A stretch of DNA of 64,000 bases from contig NC_061118.1 of assembly GCF_002878395.1 (NCBI RefSeq), positions 83,487,847-83,551,846 on the forward strand. Reading direction: 5' to 3'. Shown piece after piece: positions 11,835-25,100 of this stretch; the stretch's first letter is position 1, and each line of letters opens with the position of its first letter. Source of the stretch: Capsicum annuum (Eukaryota; Streptophyta; Magnoliopsida; Solanales; Solanaceae). A model generated the notes under the pieces. It worked only from the letters and a program-made list of their open reading frames with translations, had not been told where the DNA came from and searched no databases. A program made the translations under genes and the position numbers.

Positions 11835-12383
11835 TCAATTTTTTCTTTCCGCAATTTTATTAGATTGAAGTGAATATGGGGCCGTAGTTTGATAGACAAT
11901 TCCATTCTCTACACATATTTCGGCGAAGGGAGATTCATATTCTCCGCCCCTATCACTTCTTATAGTTTTGATCTTTTTCTCTAACTGATTTTCAACTTCA
12001 GTTTTGTATTGCCTAAACGCATCTATTGTTTCATCCTTACTATTTAGCAAGTAGACATAACAATATCTAGTGCAATCGTCAATAAAAGTTATGAAATACT
12101 TTTTTCCACCTCGTGATGGTGTTGACTTCATACCACAAATGTCAGTGTGTATTAAGTCTAAGGGATTGGAATATCTTTCAACGAACTTATATGGATGCTT
12201 AGCATACTTTGATTCCACACACGTTTGACACTTTGATTTATTGCACTCAAAGTTTGACAAAACTTCTAAGTTAATCATTTTACGCAACGTTTTGTAATTT
12301 ATATGGCCTAAACGTTCATGCCACAAATTGGAAGACTCAAGAAAGTAAGAAGAATTTGAACTTTTATTGATTTCAACATTCAT
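11835..12383 (-). pseudogene. Copia 1 integrase core fragment
   Basis: The region contains the zinc-binding part (LWHERLGHINY then CNKSKCQTCVESK, HHCC-type). It is followed by the core with DLIHTDICG, IRSDRGGEYES and IAERKN, so the D, D and E catalytic positions are all present. A stop directly follows AERKN. The linker to RT (about 11160-11830) shows only broken traces. Confidence 0.87.
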
Positions 12384-12518
12384 TTTGAATAGGCCCTCAT
12401 TGAGGTAGCCTTATCCTACTTACACTTCTCCTTTACTAAGTACAATTTTTTCAAAAATAAATACACATTTGAATCCACTTTTGTCTAGAAGTGAAACTGA
12501 AATCAAGTTCTTTGGTAA

Positions 12519-13811
12519 CTACGGAACATACAAGACATTATTAAGTGTCATCACTTTGCCAGAAGTCATCTTCAAGCACACATTTCTTGTTCCTTCTACT
12601 TTAGCAGTAGCGAAGTTTGCCATGTAGATCTTTTCTTCTACTTGAGCCTGAGCGAATGTCGAAAACAACTCCTTGTTAGCACAAACATGGTGGGTGGCAC
12701 CAGAATCCATCCACCTTTTGCGAGGATTTCCCACCAAGTTGCATTCGAAAAGAATAGCACACAGATCATCCATTTCTTTCTTATACTCAGCCAGATTTGC
12801 TTGGTCCTTCTTCTTCCCTTTCTTCGGGGCACGATAATCCGTAGACTTGTGGTCAATCTTGCCACAGTTGAAGCACTTTCCCTTGAACTACTTCTTAGAT
12901 TGATTGCTTTCATTTCCAACTTTCTTTCGCTTTTTGGAGTTGTTTTGGTCATCTTCTACAATGGTTGCTCCACCCATTGCAGAATTATCTCTTGGCCTTC
13001 TTTCTACAGCCTTATTATCTTCTTCAATGTGTGATCGTACAATCAGATCTTCGACTGACATCTTCTTGCGTTTGTGTTTCAAGTAGTTCTTAAAGTCTTT
13101 CCACATTGGTGGTAGCTTCTCAATTATTGTTGCTACTTGAAATGCTTCATTCACAATCAAACCTGTAATAAAGTTCATGTGAATACTAAGAACATATTTA
13201 AATTGTTCAACAAATTTACTTGTCAAAATTATACCTTCCGCTAGGAGATCATGGATAATCACTTGCAGTTCCTACACTTGTGAAACAACATATTTATTGT
13301 CTATCATTTTGTACTCCAGAAATCTTGCAACAAAGAACTTTTTAGTTTAGGCATCCTCCGTCTTGTACTTCCGTTCTAATGCTCCCCATAACTCTTTTGC
13401 AGTCTTGGTTCCGCTATATACATTGTAAAGGTCATCTAAGAGGCCACTCAAGATATAAATCCTGCAAAGGAAGTCTGAGTGTTTCTAAGCCTCCACAAGC
13501 ATAAAACGTTCCTTTTCAGAGGTTCCCTTAGGCACCTTCGGAGCTTCCTCAACCGTGAACTTTTGAAGATAGAGAGTGGTGGGGTAGAAGAACATTTTCT
13601 GCTGCCATCTCTTGAAGTCAATACCCATGAACTTTTCGGGTTTCTCCATCGATGCCATAGCTTGCGAAGAATTAGTACGACTCGTCGTGACAATACTAGA
13701 TGCCGCCATAGTCGTTCCAGCATCATGCATTTGACTATCAGTCGTCATTTTCCTGTCAACACAAGACAGTACCTTTAGTATATCGAAATACTTATTAAAA
13801 AGTTGCAGCAA
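12519..13811 (-). pseudogene. Copia 1 gag and protease (broken)
   Basis: Gag starts in 13811-13485 (EKPEKFMGIDFKRWQQKMFF). It has in-frame stops near 13482 and further on, then continues at 13262-12888 with FQVATIIEKLPPMWKDFKNY and HKRKKMSVEDLIVR. The zinc knuckle near 12875-12835 reads CFNCGKIDHKSTDY: the last Cys is Tyr (codon TAT) and the usual Gly before His is Asp. The protease motif WMDSGATHHV (Asp-Ser-Gly) follows in 12773-12519. Confidence 0.85.
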
Positions 13812-13871
13812 CTTTAAACACTTCTTGTTTCTAGTAAAACGATGAAGTTTTTATCACTTAAAATCGTCAAC

Positions 13872-13989
13872 CGAGTGATCTTGAACTTGTGATAAAGATT
13901 TTGTCTTCAAATTACTAGTTAAATTCAAATCGAGTGATCTTGAACTTGTGATAAAGATTTTGTCTTCAAATCACTAGTTAAATTTTTGT
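13872..13989. repeat. 59-bp tandem duplication in the Copia 1 leader
   Basis: cgagtgatcttgaacttgtg and the following sequence to cactagttaaat occur at 13872 and 13931 (period 59), with a partial third unit (ttgtcttcaaat) at 13986. It lies between the LTR and gag. Confidence 0.8.
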
Positions 13990-14011
13990 CTTCAAATCTT
14001 TAACTTAAGAT

Positions 14012-14922
14012 TGTTATTTATAATATTTCGGGTAGAAGAATTTGTATAAATGCAACAACAACTTCAACGTAAGTTCATGTATAAACAAGAACACTTATGA
14101 AGTTCCTTAACACCTTCAACACAAGATTATAAATAATCTATCCAAGAAGTATGTCAAATTTCAGAAAAAGATTAAACAGAATTTTAAGACCAAGTCCCCC
14201 GACTTCACGGAGTGTCCTTAAAGAACAATTCTCCTCATTGCACCCGAGGTTATGGAATCTTCCTCCTAAGATAAAATTATCTTCAATCTGAACAATAGCG
14301 GTACTTCAAATTGTTGATCACACAATATATTTTTGAAGACTAGAAAAATTTGTATTTCAAAAAATTTTTGTACCAAAACTTGTGGATGAAAGCAGGTTTT
14401 TATAGCCTTCAGGTTCCTCTTCTGAAAGGTGGCAATGGTTCACTTAAAAGGTGTAACCTTTTTGAAAAATCATGTCTATTCGTTCAAAGAATGCATCTTT
14501 TCCGAACAGGCATACCATTTCATGAATCAGTGTGTCATTTCGTTGAAGGGTTGTATCATTTTTGAAGCATAAATTCGCTTCTGCACTGCATTTTGAAATA
14601 GTGTTTCCGCCACTGCATGCATGCATATAAATGAACGATCAAAAGAAATAAAATTTGTCTAAAAAAATAAATCTGATCGATCCGAAGCCGAAGCCAAGCC
14701 GAGCGACGACGGCAGGGTGAGGCACCACCTTGTTCTTGCCTCACTATCTATGTGGTGTAAGTGTTTCTTATTATAAACACTTCAAAGTTCCCTTCTCCCA
14801 CCAATGTGGGAGAATTAGTGAACTTTCCCTTAAAAGAGTACACTTTCCATTTTGGTATCTCTCTTTCTCTCCACTATTTTTCCTCCATTTTCTATTCACA
14901 CTTTCCATACATATTGAACCAA
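14012..14922 (-). repeat. 5' LTR of Copia 1
   Basis: It starts TGttatttataa at 14012 (plus-strand view) and ends attgaaccaaat near 14922, where the terminal bases have decayed relative to the left LTR. It shares gtataaatgcaacaacaact, ccgaggttatggaatcttcc and tcccaccaatgtgggaga with 8219-9244. Confidence 0.8.
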
Positions 14923-14947
14923 ATGTATTTTATTTAAAAAAAAAATT

Positions 14948-15572
14948 GATCCGAACAATTGCGGTATCTCAAATTGTTGAATTCAACGAACTCACTCAAC
15001 GATTTGATTGATCACACAGAATGTTTTTGAAGACAAGAAGAGTTTGTATTTCAAAAAATTTTCGTACCAAAACCTGTGGATGAAAGTAGGTTTTATTGCC
15101 ATCAGGTGCCTCTTTTGAAAGGTGGCAATGGTTCACTTAAAAGGTATAACCTTTCTGAAAAATCATGTCTATTCCTCCTAAGAATGTGTCTTTTCCGAAA
15201 AGGCATACCATCTCATGAATCAGTGTGTCATTTCGTTGAAGGATTGCATCCCTTCCGAACCATCAATTCGCTTCTGCACTGCATTTCGAAACAGTGTTTC
15301 CGCCACTGCATGCATGCACATAAATGGACGATCAAAAGAAATAAAATTTGTCTTAAAAAATAGATCTCATCAATTGATCCAAAGCCAAGGCTGAAGCCGA
15401 GCGACGACAACGGCGCGAGGCACCACCTTGTTTTTGCCTCACTATCCATGTGGAGTAAGTGCTTATTATAAACACTTCAAAGTTCCCTTCTCCCACCAAT
15501 GTGGGAGAATTAGTGAACTTTTCCTTAAAAGAGTACACTTTCCATTTTAGTGTCTCTCTTTCTCTCCATTAT
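14948..15572 (-). repeat. Third, partial LTR of the Copia 1 family
   Basis: It resembles the LTRs from gaacaattgcggtatctcaa to cattttagtgtctctctttc but lacks both ends. It keeps the 'atttgattgatcacacagaa' segment that the adjacent right LTR has lost. It is therefore not a simple duplication of that LTR, and is probably a separate older insertion or a recombination product. Confidence 0.75.
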
Positions 15573-17034
15573 TAATGGAAGAATTTAAAGTCTACAGCCA
15601 CATATCACTGATAAAAAAAAAACTGGAATTAACAGTAGAAGATGCATTTTTATGTGCAAAGTAAAAATATCACTCAATAACCCAAAAAATTAAGCAGCGA
15701 TAACCAAAGGAAAGCAAATAACAACTACCAAAGTCCACATGCAAGAACAATAATTGCAACGAAAATGACTGAAATATGAAATAAAGCAATGAGAATTAAC
15801 AAAATAGCTGAGACAATAATAATGGATGATCTGACAAAGAAAGCAATAAGAAAATTCAATGTAAATTTTTTATTTTTTTTTCTAAAACCACAAGATATTT
15901 CTGATCAATTGATGTTTCAAAATTTAATATTGGTTTGTTTTTCGGAGAGATACTACTACTGGTATTAGTTGTTATATTGTAGAAAATGGTGAGAAAAGGA
16001 GAAAGAGGCCAAAATCCAGATACTAACAACGTAAAGAGGGACATAAAGAGGTGAAGCAGCAAAAATCAGCTTTACTAGTTTGTAGGGGTAGGTGGGGGAA
16101 GGAAGTCCATATACAGACCAATGAATCAAATCGATAACAAAGTAATATTTTCTGTGTCTCAAATTAACTGTCGCGTTTCACTTTTTGAGAACCAACTTAA
16201 CTAATTTTTAAAGTTAAATTAGATTACTTCCAGCTCAATAGTTTACGATGTCATCTCCAATAATTATGAATAGCCGGAAAAAAATAAGACGACGAAAACT
16301 TTAGATGCCCAAATAGAACCTCACTCAAACTAAGGAAGACAAAAGATAACGGAAAAATATGAAATTAGGGAGGAACTAAAAAAAAAAGGAGTACCTGAAA
16401 ATTGGAGGAAAGGATCAGAAGATGCAAGTGACAGAGAGAGTGGAAAAAAAAGATGAACATCAAAGAAAGTACAACCAAAATAAAAGTGATATGTAGCCAC
16501 CTGAACACGTGTGACAAATAAGATAAAAGGGTTGCAATTGCTGCTTTTAATGACACGTAAATTAACACAATGAAATTAGAGATATTAAATTGTCATAATT
16601 ATCATCAAAATTGAATTGTATTGCCAAAAACAGACATGTCGATCCAATTTGTGAACCCATGCTTTTAATACAGTACTCATAAATTACTCAATATTTGGTC
16701 ACTTCATCTCTTAATAGCGTTAAATTATTAAATTTAAATATGGTGTACCATTGTGTATTTCTTTTATACTATCAGATAAAATTTTTTTACCTATTGTAGC
16801 AGATCATTCATTTTTCAAGTAAAAATATAAAAATAAATTGACCTACTACAACAGGTCACATGATTATGTAAAAAAAAAAAAAAATACACCGACCGCACCA
16901 AACTTAAAACTCTAAATTATTATGCAAGTTTTCTTTTCACAACTAGGGACAACAGTCATCATCGTTTTGACAAGAAAGAACACCAAAAAGAAGAAAGAAA
17001 CAAAGAGCAAAGCTGATTAGAAAATACATGAGAA
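15573..17034. other. Gene-free interval downstream of NDL
   Basis: No supported gene. Short minus-strand open frames at 15856-16568 have no domain or splice support. A Stowaway-like terminus (ctgtgtctcaaattaactgtc, about 16152) and a poly-A run (about 16870-16884) are the only visible features. Confidence 0.5.
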
Positions 17035-17348
17035 AGAAAAAGCTGGCACGTGGCTTTTTATTATTCTTATTCCTTTCATCATCAACATAAATTATTATTG
17101 TGCAGGATTGATTGTACAGATGGATTCAAAACTTCTGAACTTACTAACAATTGCAACTACACAACGCAAAAGAAAAAAAAAATCTTCGTTCCTATTGTTT
17201 TTCTTCCACTTTCTATTTCCAACTCGTATCTACAACACTTCTGTAACTTCACATTCCTAACTGTCTTCAATCGAAGCGGATCTTCAACGCATGCTTACAA
17301 ATTTTACAAAAACTTGTTCAACTTCGAGCCCATCCTCTTGGAATTGAC
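17035..17348 (-). terminator. NDL 3' untranslated region and polyadenylation signal
   Basis: Downstream of the TGA the minus strand has a perfect AATAAA at 17062-17057, about 290 nt after the stop. The cleavage site would fall near 17035-17045. No other coding signal overlaps this stretch; open frames on the plus strand here are shadows of the last exon and the 3' UTR. Confidence 0.5.
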
Positions 17349-19151
17349 TCATACTTCTCCAGAAAATCTAGTTTTAATCGGTTTTAACTTCAACCCCATA
17401 CTTTCTGGCGAGAAAAGCTCTGGAGAGATACTGGTCGGACTTAAGGGGCTTCTTGGGCTGACATTGCACTGAGACGGCCGATAAAACCCAAATCCCATTA
17501 GAAAGTATTCCAGTGGGATCAACATTGCATCTGGCTGCTCTTCAGTCACCATTGAACCACATGCTTGAACCTGCATAACAGACCACATAGTACCTAACAA
17601 TCCTTCACTAGCTAAGGAGTAACAAAGACGAAACCAGTTTGGCACAAACCTCAACTAGGGCGCTGAACCTTCTATCTAGCTTCGATGTCATATGGAGAGC
17701 CTCAGAATGGAAAGGAGAGTTTTCACCAACAAATATTAAAGACCGACATTGTAGTTTCCGCAAGCCTTTTGTTATGTCTGGTCTCCTGTCGGATAAATAA
17801 AAAAGTTTACTCAACTTTGTATCAAAATATGGAAGTTACGTGTTTAAGTGGAGAAGGATAGAGAGGCGAGCCCACTATCCCCTAGTTCCAAAGGCTAGGG
17901 TTAGTCCTAAGGGTTAAGGGTTGGTCCAGACCTATTTGTCGCTAATCAACCAAAAAAAGAAAGGTATCAAAAGGAGGAACTGACCAGGGAAATAGGTCCA
18001 TGGCATGGAAGGAAATCCATCGTTGGACCTCCAATTATCTAGACAAAGGGAATTTTACCGACATTAGACGAGCATGCTCCACAGGAAGCTAGACTTGATA
18101 GAATGATTTCTTCGTTTTTCATAGACTATCCTATGCATGGTTGTTAAAAAATTCTATACAGCCACACTATAGTAGCAAACTAATGTCATACTGAGCTGTG
18201 AGCAGGAAAACAGAACATCCTATAAGATCAGCTTTGTTGAGAGATAGTTAGAACCACCCAACCACCTACTTAAGGTGAAAGCTACTGCTCCGCAACAAAC
18301 AAGAAGAAATGAGGAGAAGAGAAGTAAATAGCAGAGATCCCCTTCAAATATCTTTTTGCTAAAGCACTTACTCATTGATAGCTTCAAGCAACCGCAATAC
18401 ATTTGAACTCTGTCGCTCACCTAGCAACTGCAACAAAAATCACACATTTTGTGGAATCGAACAAATGATAACATTGTCAACAGGGTAACGTCATATGCAA
18501 GCTTTTTTATTTGCAAAGCATCATACAGGAAATACAGGACTCTAAAAAACTAAACACTAACTCTTCGGCATGATTGAACTACATCTGATTCTGGAACTTC
18601 AACACTGCCATGGACTTCCTGCTGCATCATTGAGCATCCAGTTGAACTCTCCACTAATTATAAGAAAACGAGTATATAAGAGGTGGAAAAGAGCAGAAAA
18701 GAACCTTGCTAAAGTACCGCAACAGCAGTAACTCCTTCACCAAACTACACATGCCACAAATGTAAAGCAGATTTGTCATCACCTGCCATATTGCACCATA
18801 TTGATGCAAGACACCGTAATTTCAGGTCACTTAGGGAAGGCAAGAATCATAATTTACAAATTCATCGTCAAATATCTTGAACTATAGGAGAAAACATTGA
18901 AAACGCACCTTATTACACAACCATTCTGTCCAAGAAGGTGCTTTGCACAAGGGGGAAACAAGTATCAAACCCATAACCCTTTGTGTGTATTTTAGCTAGA
19001 GGTTAAAAAAACGTAAAATCTCGTCGTCAAATAACCATATCAGTAAAATTTAAATAAATCAGCCAAACAGAAATAATATAAAACACTTACGGCAAACAAA
19101 GTAAGAATATATGCTCCAGCTGTTACTCCCATACACATTACTTTACCAAGC
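17349..19151 (-). other. NDL: NDL coding exons 5-11 with introns 5-10
   Basis: Exon 5 (19151-19091) finishes the split Arg and reads [20 protein letters not shown]. Exon 6 (18995-18909) starts [15 protein letters not shown] and ends WLCNK. Exon 7 (18782-18705) reads [17 protein letters not shown] to RYFSK. Exon 8 (18618-18562) reads [19 protein letters not shown]. Exon 9 (18427-18372) reads [18 protein letters not shown] plus two bases. Exon 10 (17785-17650) starts ERPDITKG and ends FSALVE. Exon 11 (17570-17349) starts VQACGSMV and ends SGEV and TGA. Introns here are short (79-586 bp), in strong contrast to intron 4. Exon 8 could start one CAG triplet earlier (gcag|CAG GAA); I chose GAA because the family has Glu directly after the Lys. 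Confidence 0.92.
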
Positions 19152-22100
19152 CTGAAGAGGGAAGATGAGGGGTAAAATCAGTTCCGACTTCTCAAAAAGT
19201 CAAGTCAATCAATTTTTATGCTTCCTACTTTCAATAGTATTAGACTTTCTAGGATAGGGTTTTATTGTTGTAATACTCCTATTTAAAGGGGTTTTTGAAG
19301 AAGTCGTTTTTTCGCAAAAAACAAGAGATTGGAGTTCTCTCTTCTATTGAACTCTAAGGTTTCAACCTCCTTTTAACAAGATGAATTTACATATCGCCCT
19401 GTGAATCTAAAGATCTGACTAATTTGGTATCAAAGTCTAGCTCAATGGGCGATGAGATCTGTGAATATAAAGATCCGAATAATTTGGTATCAGAGCCTAG
19501 CACAATGGACGATGAGATCAATTCCAAATTCCAGAAAGAACGTGCAATTATAGAACCCCTAATGGACTCTAAAATTGCAGCAACGGAACAACGCCTCAGC
19601 AAAAAAAATGTCCAAATCATCCAAAAACAATTGTCGAGATTGGGAATTGGCTTCACAAAACCAGCAACCCATGGAATTGGGTCGAATAGAGCTCTGACGA
19701 TTGGCATATCAACAACTCCTACTACTAAAGGCAATAAACCTGATTGATCAGAATCATCCAACAAGTGGTAATTCCCATTCAACAATACCAAGGTATGCAA
19801 GGTGGAATTTCCTACTCATGATGACACCGACCGATTAATTTGCAAACATCGTTGTAAACACTTTGTAAGAATCAACATACAACGGAAGCTAGAAAAGTTT
19901 GAAGTGGTTAGGTTTCACATGTTGGGAGAAGCACAATAATCATATTAAGAGCTTGAACAAGCAAAGGGCCCAATGAGTTGGGAAGAATTTCAAAAACGTT
20001 GTTTCCAGCAATTTGGAGCTCCTGAAAGTAGCAACCCAATGGGCAAATTAGTCACGCTTCAACAAACTGATAGAGTTAAAATTTATCAACGTCAACTTCA
20101 AGATCAGTTGGCTAGCATTGGAATTGGATAATTAAGTTGATACTACTCCAAATTTTCTCGATGACTGCCCTGAAATTTGAGCTTGAGGACAAGCTCCATA
20201 AATGTGAGGGGAGTAATATTGTGGATGCGTGGAAGTCAATTAATTAAGTATTTATTTATTTATTATTTTGGTATAATAAGTTGGTATGAGAGACTTAACA
20301 CAATGTGCGATGAAATTAATTCTGGATTCCAAAAAGAACGTGCAATTAGAGAAACCCTAACGGACTCTAAAATTGCAGCAACGAAATAGACTAAGCGAAA
20401 AAATTGTTAAATTCATCCAAAAACAATTGTCTAGCTTCCTGCAGACCAGGATCGAGTAGCGCACCGACAACTGGCAGATCAACAAATCCTGCTACTAAAG
20501 ACAATACATCACCTATTCAACTATTCAACTGGCCGATTGAAATCACCTAACAATTGATAATTCTAATTCAATAGTACAAAGGTATGTAAAGATGGATTTT
20601 CTTACTTATGACGACACCAACGACCCATTAATTTGGGCATATTATTGGGAACATATTTTTGAAAATCAACATACAAAGGAAGTGGAAAATGTTGGAGTGG
20701 CTTGGTTTCACATGTTTGGAGGAGCACAATTATGATATTATCAGCTTAAACGAGAAAAAGGCCCAATCAGTTGGGAAGAATTTCGTAAAAGTTGTTTCCA
20801 GAGAGCTAGACCTCCCAAAAGTAGCAATCCAATGAGCGAATTAGTCACATTTCAGGAAACTAATAGTGTTGAAATTTATCAATGTCAACTTCAAGAAAAG
20901 TTGGCTAGGGTTGGAATTGGTTAATTAAATTGATACTACTACAGATTTTCTGGATGACTGCCCTGAAATTTGAGATTGAGGACAAAGCTCTTTAAACGTG
21001 AGCGGAGTAATGTTGTGGATGCGTGGAATTCAATTAATTTATTTAATTATTATTTTAAGTAGCTTTATTTATTATTTATTTATATTTTAAGTAGCTTTAT
21101 TTATTATTTAGAATAGGTTTTATGTTTCTTGCTTTCATTAGGATTAGACTTTCTAGGATAGGGTTTTATTTTTTCTACTTTCATCAGGATTAGACTATTG
21201 CGGTAATACTCCTATTTAAAAGGGGTTTTGAAGAATAAATGAGTAAGTCGTAATTTAGCAAAAAGTAAGAGATTGGAGTGCTCTCTTCCGTTGAACTCTA
21301 AAGTTTCAATCGCCTTTTAAAAAGCTGAATTATATATCGCCCTTTGAATCGATCCTTCCCTTAAGATCCTAATAACAAGCTAAACCTATTAGGAAGAATA
21401 CACGACAGTTTTTAATGTCATATTGAAGTAACGTCCTACATAATCGTTCTGCCAACCTGTTGAAAGAAGGGAAGTCAGCTCAGCCCTTGCAACTAACACT
21501 GTGAAATTCCGAAAAGTAGTTAGTAATTAACTATATATCCTGTAACTAATTAAGTTAGTTAAGTAGTTAGTCTCTAGAACCTTCTATGATTAGCTATATA
21601 TACATACTGACTACACATTGTACAACACAAGATCAAGATTCAATCAATGAGATCAATCTAACTCTTCTCTGTCTATGCATTCTTATTCTTCTTCTTCATT
21701 CCAATTTATAGAGTTCATCATGGATGAACTCTGATTAAGTTCATGGTAGCAGAGAGCACAATCGATTCTGTTTAATCATTTCCATTACTGTGATTCAACT
21801 TTCGCAAATTTCAAACTCTGAAATCTACAAAAATCAATTACAAGAATTACATCAAGAAAACAGTTTACAGCTATAGTGATGGCTTCTAACAATGGTGTAC
21901 ATGCTGAAGAATCAGCCAATTCAGCCAGAGGAGCAACTGGAGTTCAACATTCAGTGGGAATTGATTATAACCATCAACTATTTCTGCATCCATCAGATGT
22001 AAGTGGCCTGCAGATTATCTCTTTTCAGTTAACTGAGATTGAAAACTTTTCTGTGTGGTTTCAATCCATGAGATTGTCTTTGCTAGGAAGAAAAAAGTTA

Positions 22101-25100
22101 GGAATAGTAGATGGTTCATGTTCTAAGGATTAATTCCCTATTGAAATGAGTAACCACGGGAAAAAAGTAAATGCAATATTACTTTCTTGGATCATGAGTG
22201 CAGTAGCCAAAAATCTATTAGGTGGGATCATGCATGCCACTAGTGCACAAGCTATTTGGAATGATTTGTGTGAGAGGTTCAATAAGATTGATGGTTCAAG
22301 AACATTCAATCTTCACAAAGAAATTGCAACATTGTCTCAAGGAACAACTTCTGTTTAGCTGTATTACTCAAGGCTGAAAGATCTGTGGGAAGAATTTGAG
22401 GTTTTGTTTCCAATACCTAGTTGTAATTGTGAGAGTTCCAAAGATTATGTTGCTCATCTCCAAAAGTTAAAACTATTTCAGTTCTTCATGGGGCTAAATG
22501 AATCTTATAATCAGGCAAGGAGTCAAATTTTACTCATGAGTCCACAAACATCTATTAATCAAGCATATGCTATGGTAATCAGTGATGAAAGTCAAAATCA
22601 TTAGGAGCTGAAGCAGGAATTCTTGGCTCTACTCCTGCAATTACACGTTATGAATTAGTTACGTTTACAAGGAGTAATGACCAAAATGGCTATTCTAAAG
22701 GTACTAAAACAAAAATATTCCCTGAAAGTGGAGGCCAACAACACAAACAGTTCAAGAAGAACCATGTATTGTGATATATGCAAGATCAAGGGTCACACCA
22801 GAGAGAACTGCTGGAAAGTAATTGGCTATCCTGCTGATTTCAAGTTCAGGAAGAGAATGGGAACCAATGCAAGTGCGAATGCAGTGTGTAACGTTGGGGA
22901 GGAAAATGCAAGACATGGACATGGTCAACTGGTTCACTCAGCTCACACTCAAGCTAACTACTCCAATCCTACAGTCAACTCTGGGATGGGAAGCTCCAGT
23001 TCACAGACAAGTCCTTGTGTATTCACTAATGAACAATATACACAGATTCTGCAACTGTTAAATAAAGAAGACAAGTCTAAATAAATACTCAACTCATGCA
23101 GCAGGTAAAATGGTAGAGTCAACAGGCTCCACCAATATGTATCCATGGATCATAGACACTGGTACAACCAACCATATGGTTGTTGATCTCACTGCACTAA
23201 ATGAATCCTCCATAACCAGTACTTGCACTCCAAAAAGAGTATACTTACCAAATGGTGACATATCTTTAGTCACACATGTTGGTTCAACCAATATATTTGG
23301 CACTGATACACTCACAAATGTTTTTCACTTGCCTCAGTTTAAATTTAATATGTTATCAGTCTCTAAACTTACAAAGGAGTTACAATATCTTGTATCTTTT
23401 TATCCTAAACTCTGTGTTTCAGGATCTCTACAATGGGAAGGTGAAGGGGATTGGTAGAGAAGTTGATGGACTCTACATCTTTGCCTATACTGCTACTATC
23501 AATGATGCTGTGATGATAGAAAAAGATCAAATCTTATTGATTCTGTCCTAATTTTGTCTGTGATTCTGTAATTGATAATGCCAACTTAGACATAGTCTTA
23601 TGGCATAAAAGATTAGGACATGCTTCTACTCATGTACTTAGGAAAGCACTACCTATAAGTAGTGGTATAACATTCAAAAAGATCAATAAATGTGTTGTCT
23701 GTCCTTGTGCAAAACAAGTCAGACTTCCTTTTCCAACTACTTCTATTAAATCTACTTCTACATTTGAATTGATGCATATGGATGTATGGGGACCTTATAG
23801 AGTTCCCACATTTGAAGGAAATAGATTCTTCTTAACCATAGTTGATGACTATTCTAAAATGACTTGAATCTATCTTTTGAAACTCAAATCTGATGTGTGT
23901 GTAATACTGTCTCAATTCATTCAACAACAACAACAACAACAAACCCAGTGTATTCCCACCAAGTGGGGTCTGGGAAGGGTAGAATATACGCAGTCCATAC
24001 CGCTACTGTCTCAATTCATTCAACTTATTAAAACTCAATTTGATAAAAACATCAAAGTCATTAGAACTGATAATGGAACTGAGTTTGGCAACTCTATATG
24101 TTCTGCTTTATGTAGCAACTTAGGGATTATTCACCAAACTACATGTGACTACAGCCCTCAGCAAAATGGAGTGGCTGAAAGAAAGCATAGACATCCTGGA
24201 AATCACTAGGCCATCAGATTTCAAGGAGCAGTGCCTATTAAGTTTTGGGGCTTGTGTGTTAAAGCAATTGTGTACATTATCAATAGACTTCCCCAGCTAT
24301 GCTAGATTACATTTTCCCTTATGAGAGATTGTATGAAAGGAAACCAAATATCAGTCACATGAGAACTATAGGATCCTTGTGCTATGCTAAGATAGTTCAG
24401 CAATCAGATAAACTTCAACCTAGGTTTAGAGAATGTATTTTGATGGGTTATTCTGATACTTAGAAAGGCTACTTATTATATGATCATACTAATAAAGTGT
24501 TTTTTGTTAATAGGGATGTCAACTTCAGAGAAGATGTATTCCCTTTTAAAGACCTGGTGCATGACTCCCAACAGTCAACTGCTACTAAACTCAATGGGAC
24601 TCTAGTCAACTGGTCAGACATGTAAAGTAATTTATAGAAGAGATTGTTGCTCTTTTATTAATAATGAGTAAGGTATTTATATAAGAGGATGGATCCATAA
24701 GGAAGATCAAGAAAGAGATCTGCACAATCAATCAACACAAATGAGAATCTTTACAATTATGAATATGCTAAAACCGGAAAACTAAATATGTAAATAAAGA
24801 GGGAAAACCATTCACAATCCTCTAAGATATATCTCTAATATGCCCCCGCAAGATGGTAGGTCGATTAAAGATACCAATCTTGGAACGTACAAACTCAAAA
24901 GAACAGATGGGAAGAGATTGGTGAGCATATCAGCTAGTTGGTCCTTCGATGAAACATGTGAAACCCAAAGGAGACCTTGCTAGACTAATTTACGGACAAA
25001 ATGATAATCAAGTTCAAGGTTCTTCATGCGAGAGTGGAACACAGGGTTAGCCCAAACATATGTAGCACCAAGATTGTCGCGGTAGATGACCAGTGGCTGA

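Larger units (their letters stand above)
8219..14922 (-). mobile_element. Ty1/Copia LTR retrotransposon 1 (decayed)
   Basis: Two LTR copies (8219-9244 and 14012 to about 14922) flank a minus-strand gag-protease-integrase-RT-RNase H order, the Copia arrangement. A purine-rich PPT (tcatgtggggat on the minus strand) sits directly before the left (3') LTR, whose minus-strand start is TGTTGGGTTC. All coding regions carry stops or frameshifts. I could not recognise the primer-binding site next to the right LTR, and no target duplication is clear. Confidence 0.88.
19213..21362 (+). mobile_element. Gag-only Ty3/gypsy-like element with tandemly duplicated internal region
   Basis: The terminal LTR pieces match each other: 19213-19420 against 21118-21345 share gattagactttctaggatag and acatatcgccct-type ends. 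Primer-binding sites tttggtatcaaag (19423) and tttggtatcagagc (19483) sit in a 60-bp duplication. Two internal copies (about 19500-20216 and 20290-21008) each end in a polypurine tract (ggggagtaat / gcggagtaat) followed by tgtggatgcgtgg. The middle LTR is reduced to about 64 bp (20217-20280). No protease, RT or integrase is present. Confidence 0.75.

Noticed and set aside
13872..13989. CRISPR-like direct repeats
   Set aside because: Only two adjacent 59-bp units without spacers, in a eukaryotic retrotransposon leader.
17050..17472. Plus-strand 140-codon open frame
   Set aside because: Antisense to the last NDL exon and its 3' UTR; no recognisable domain.
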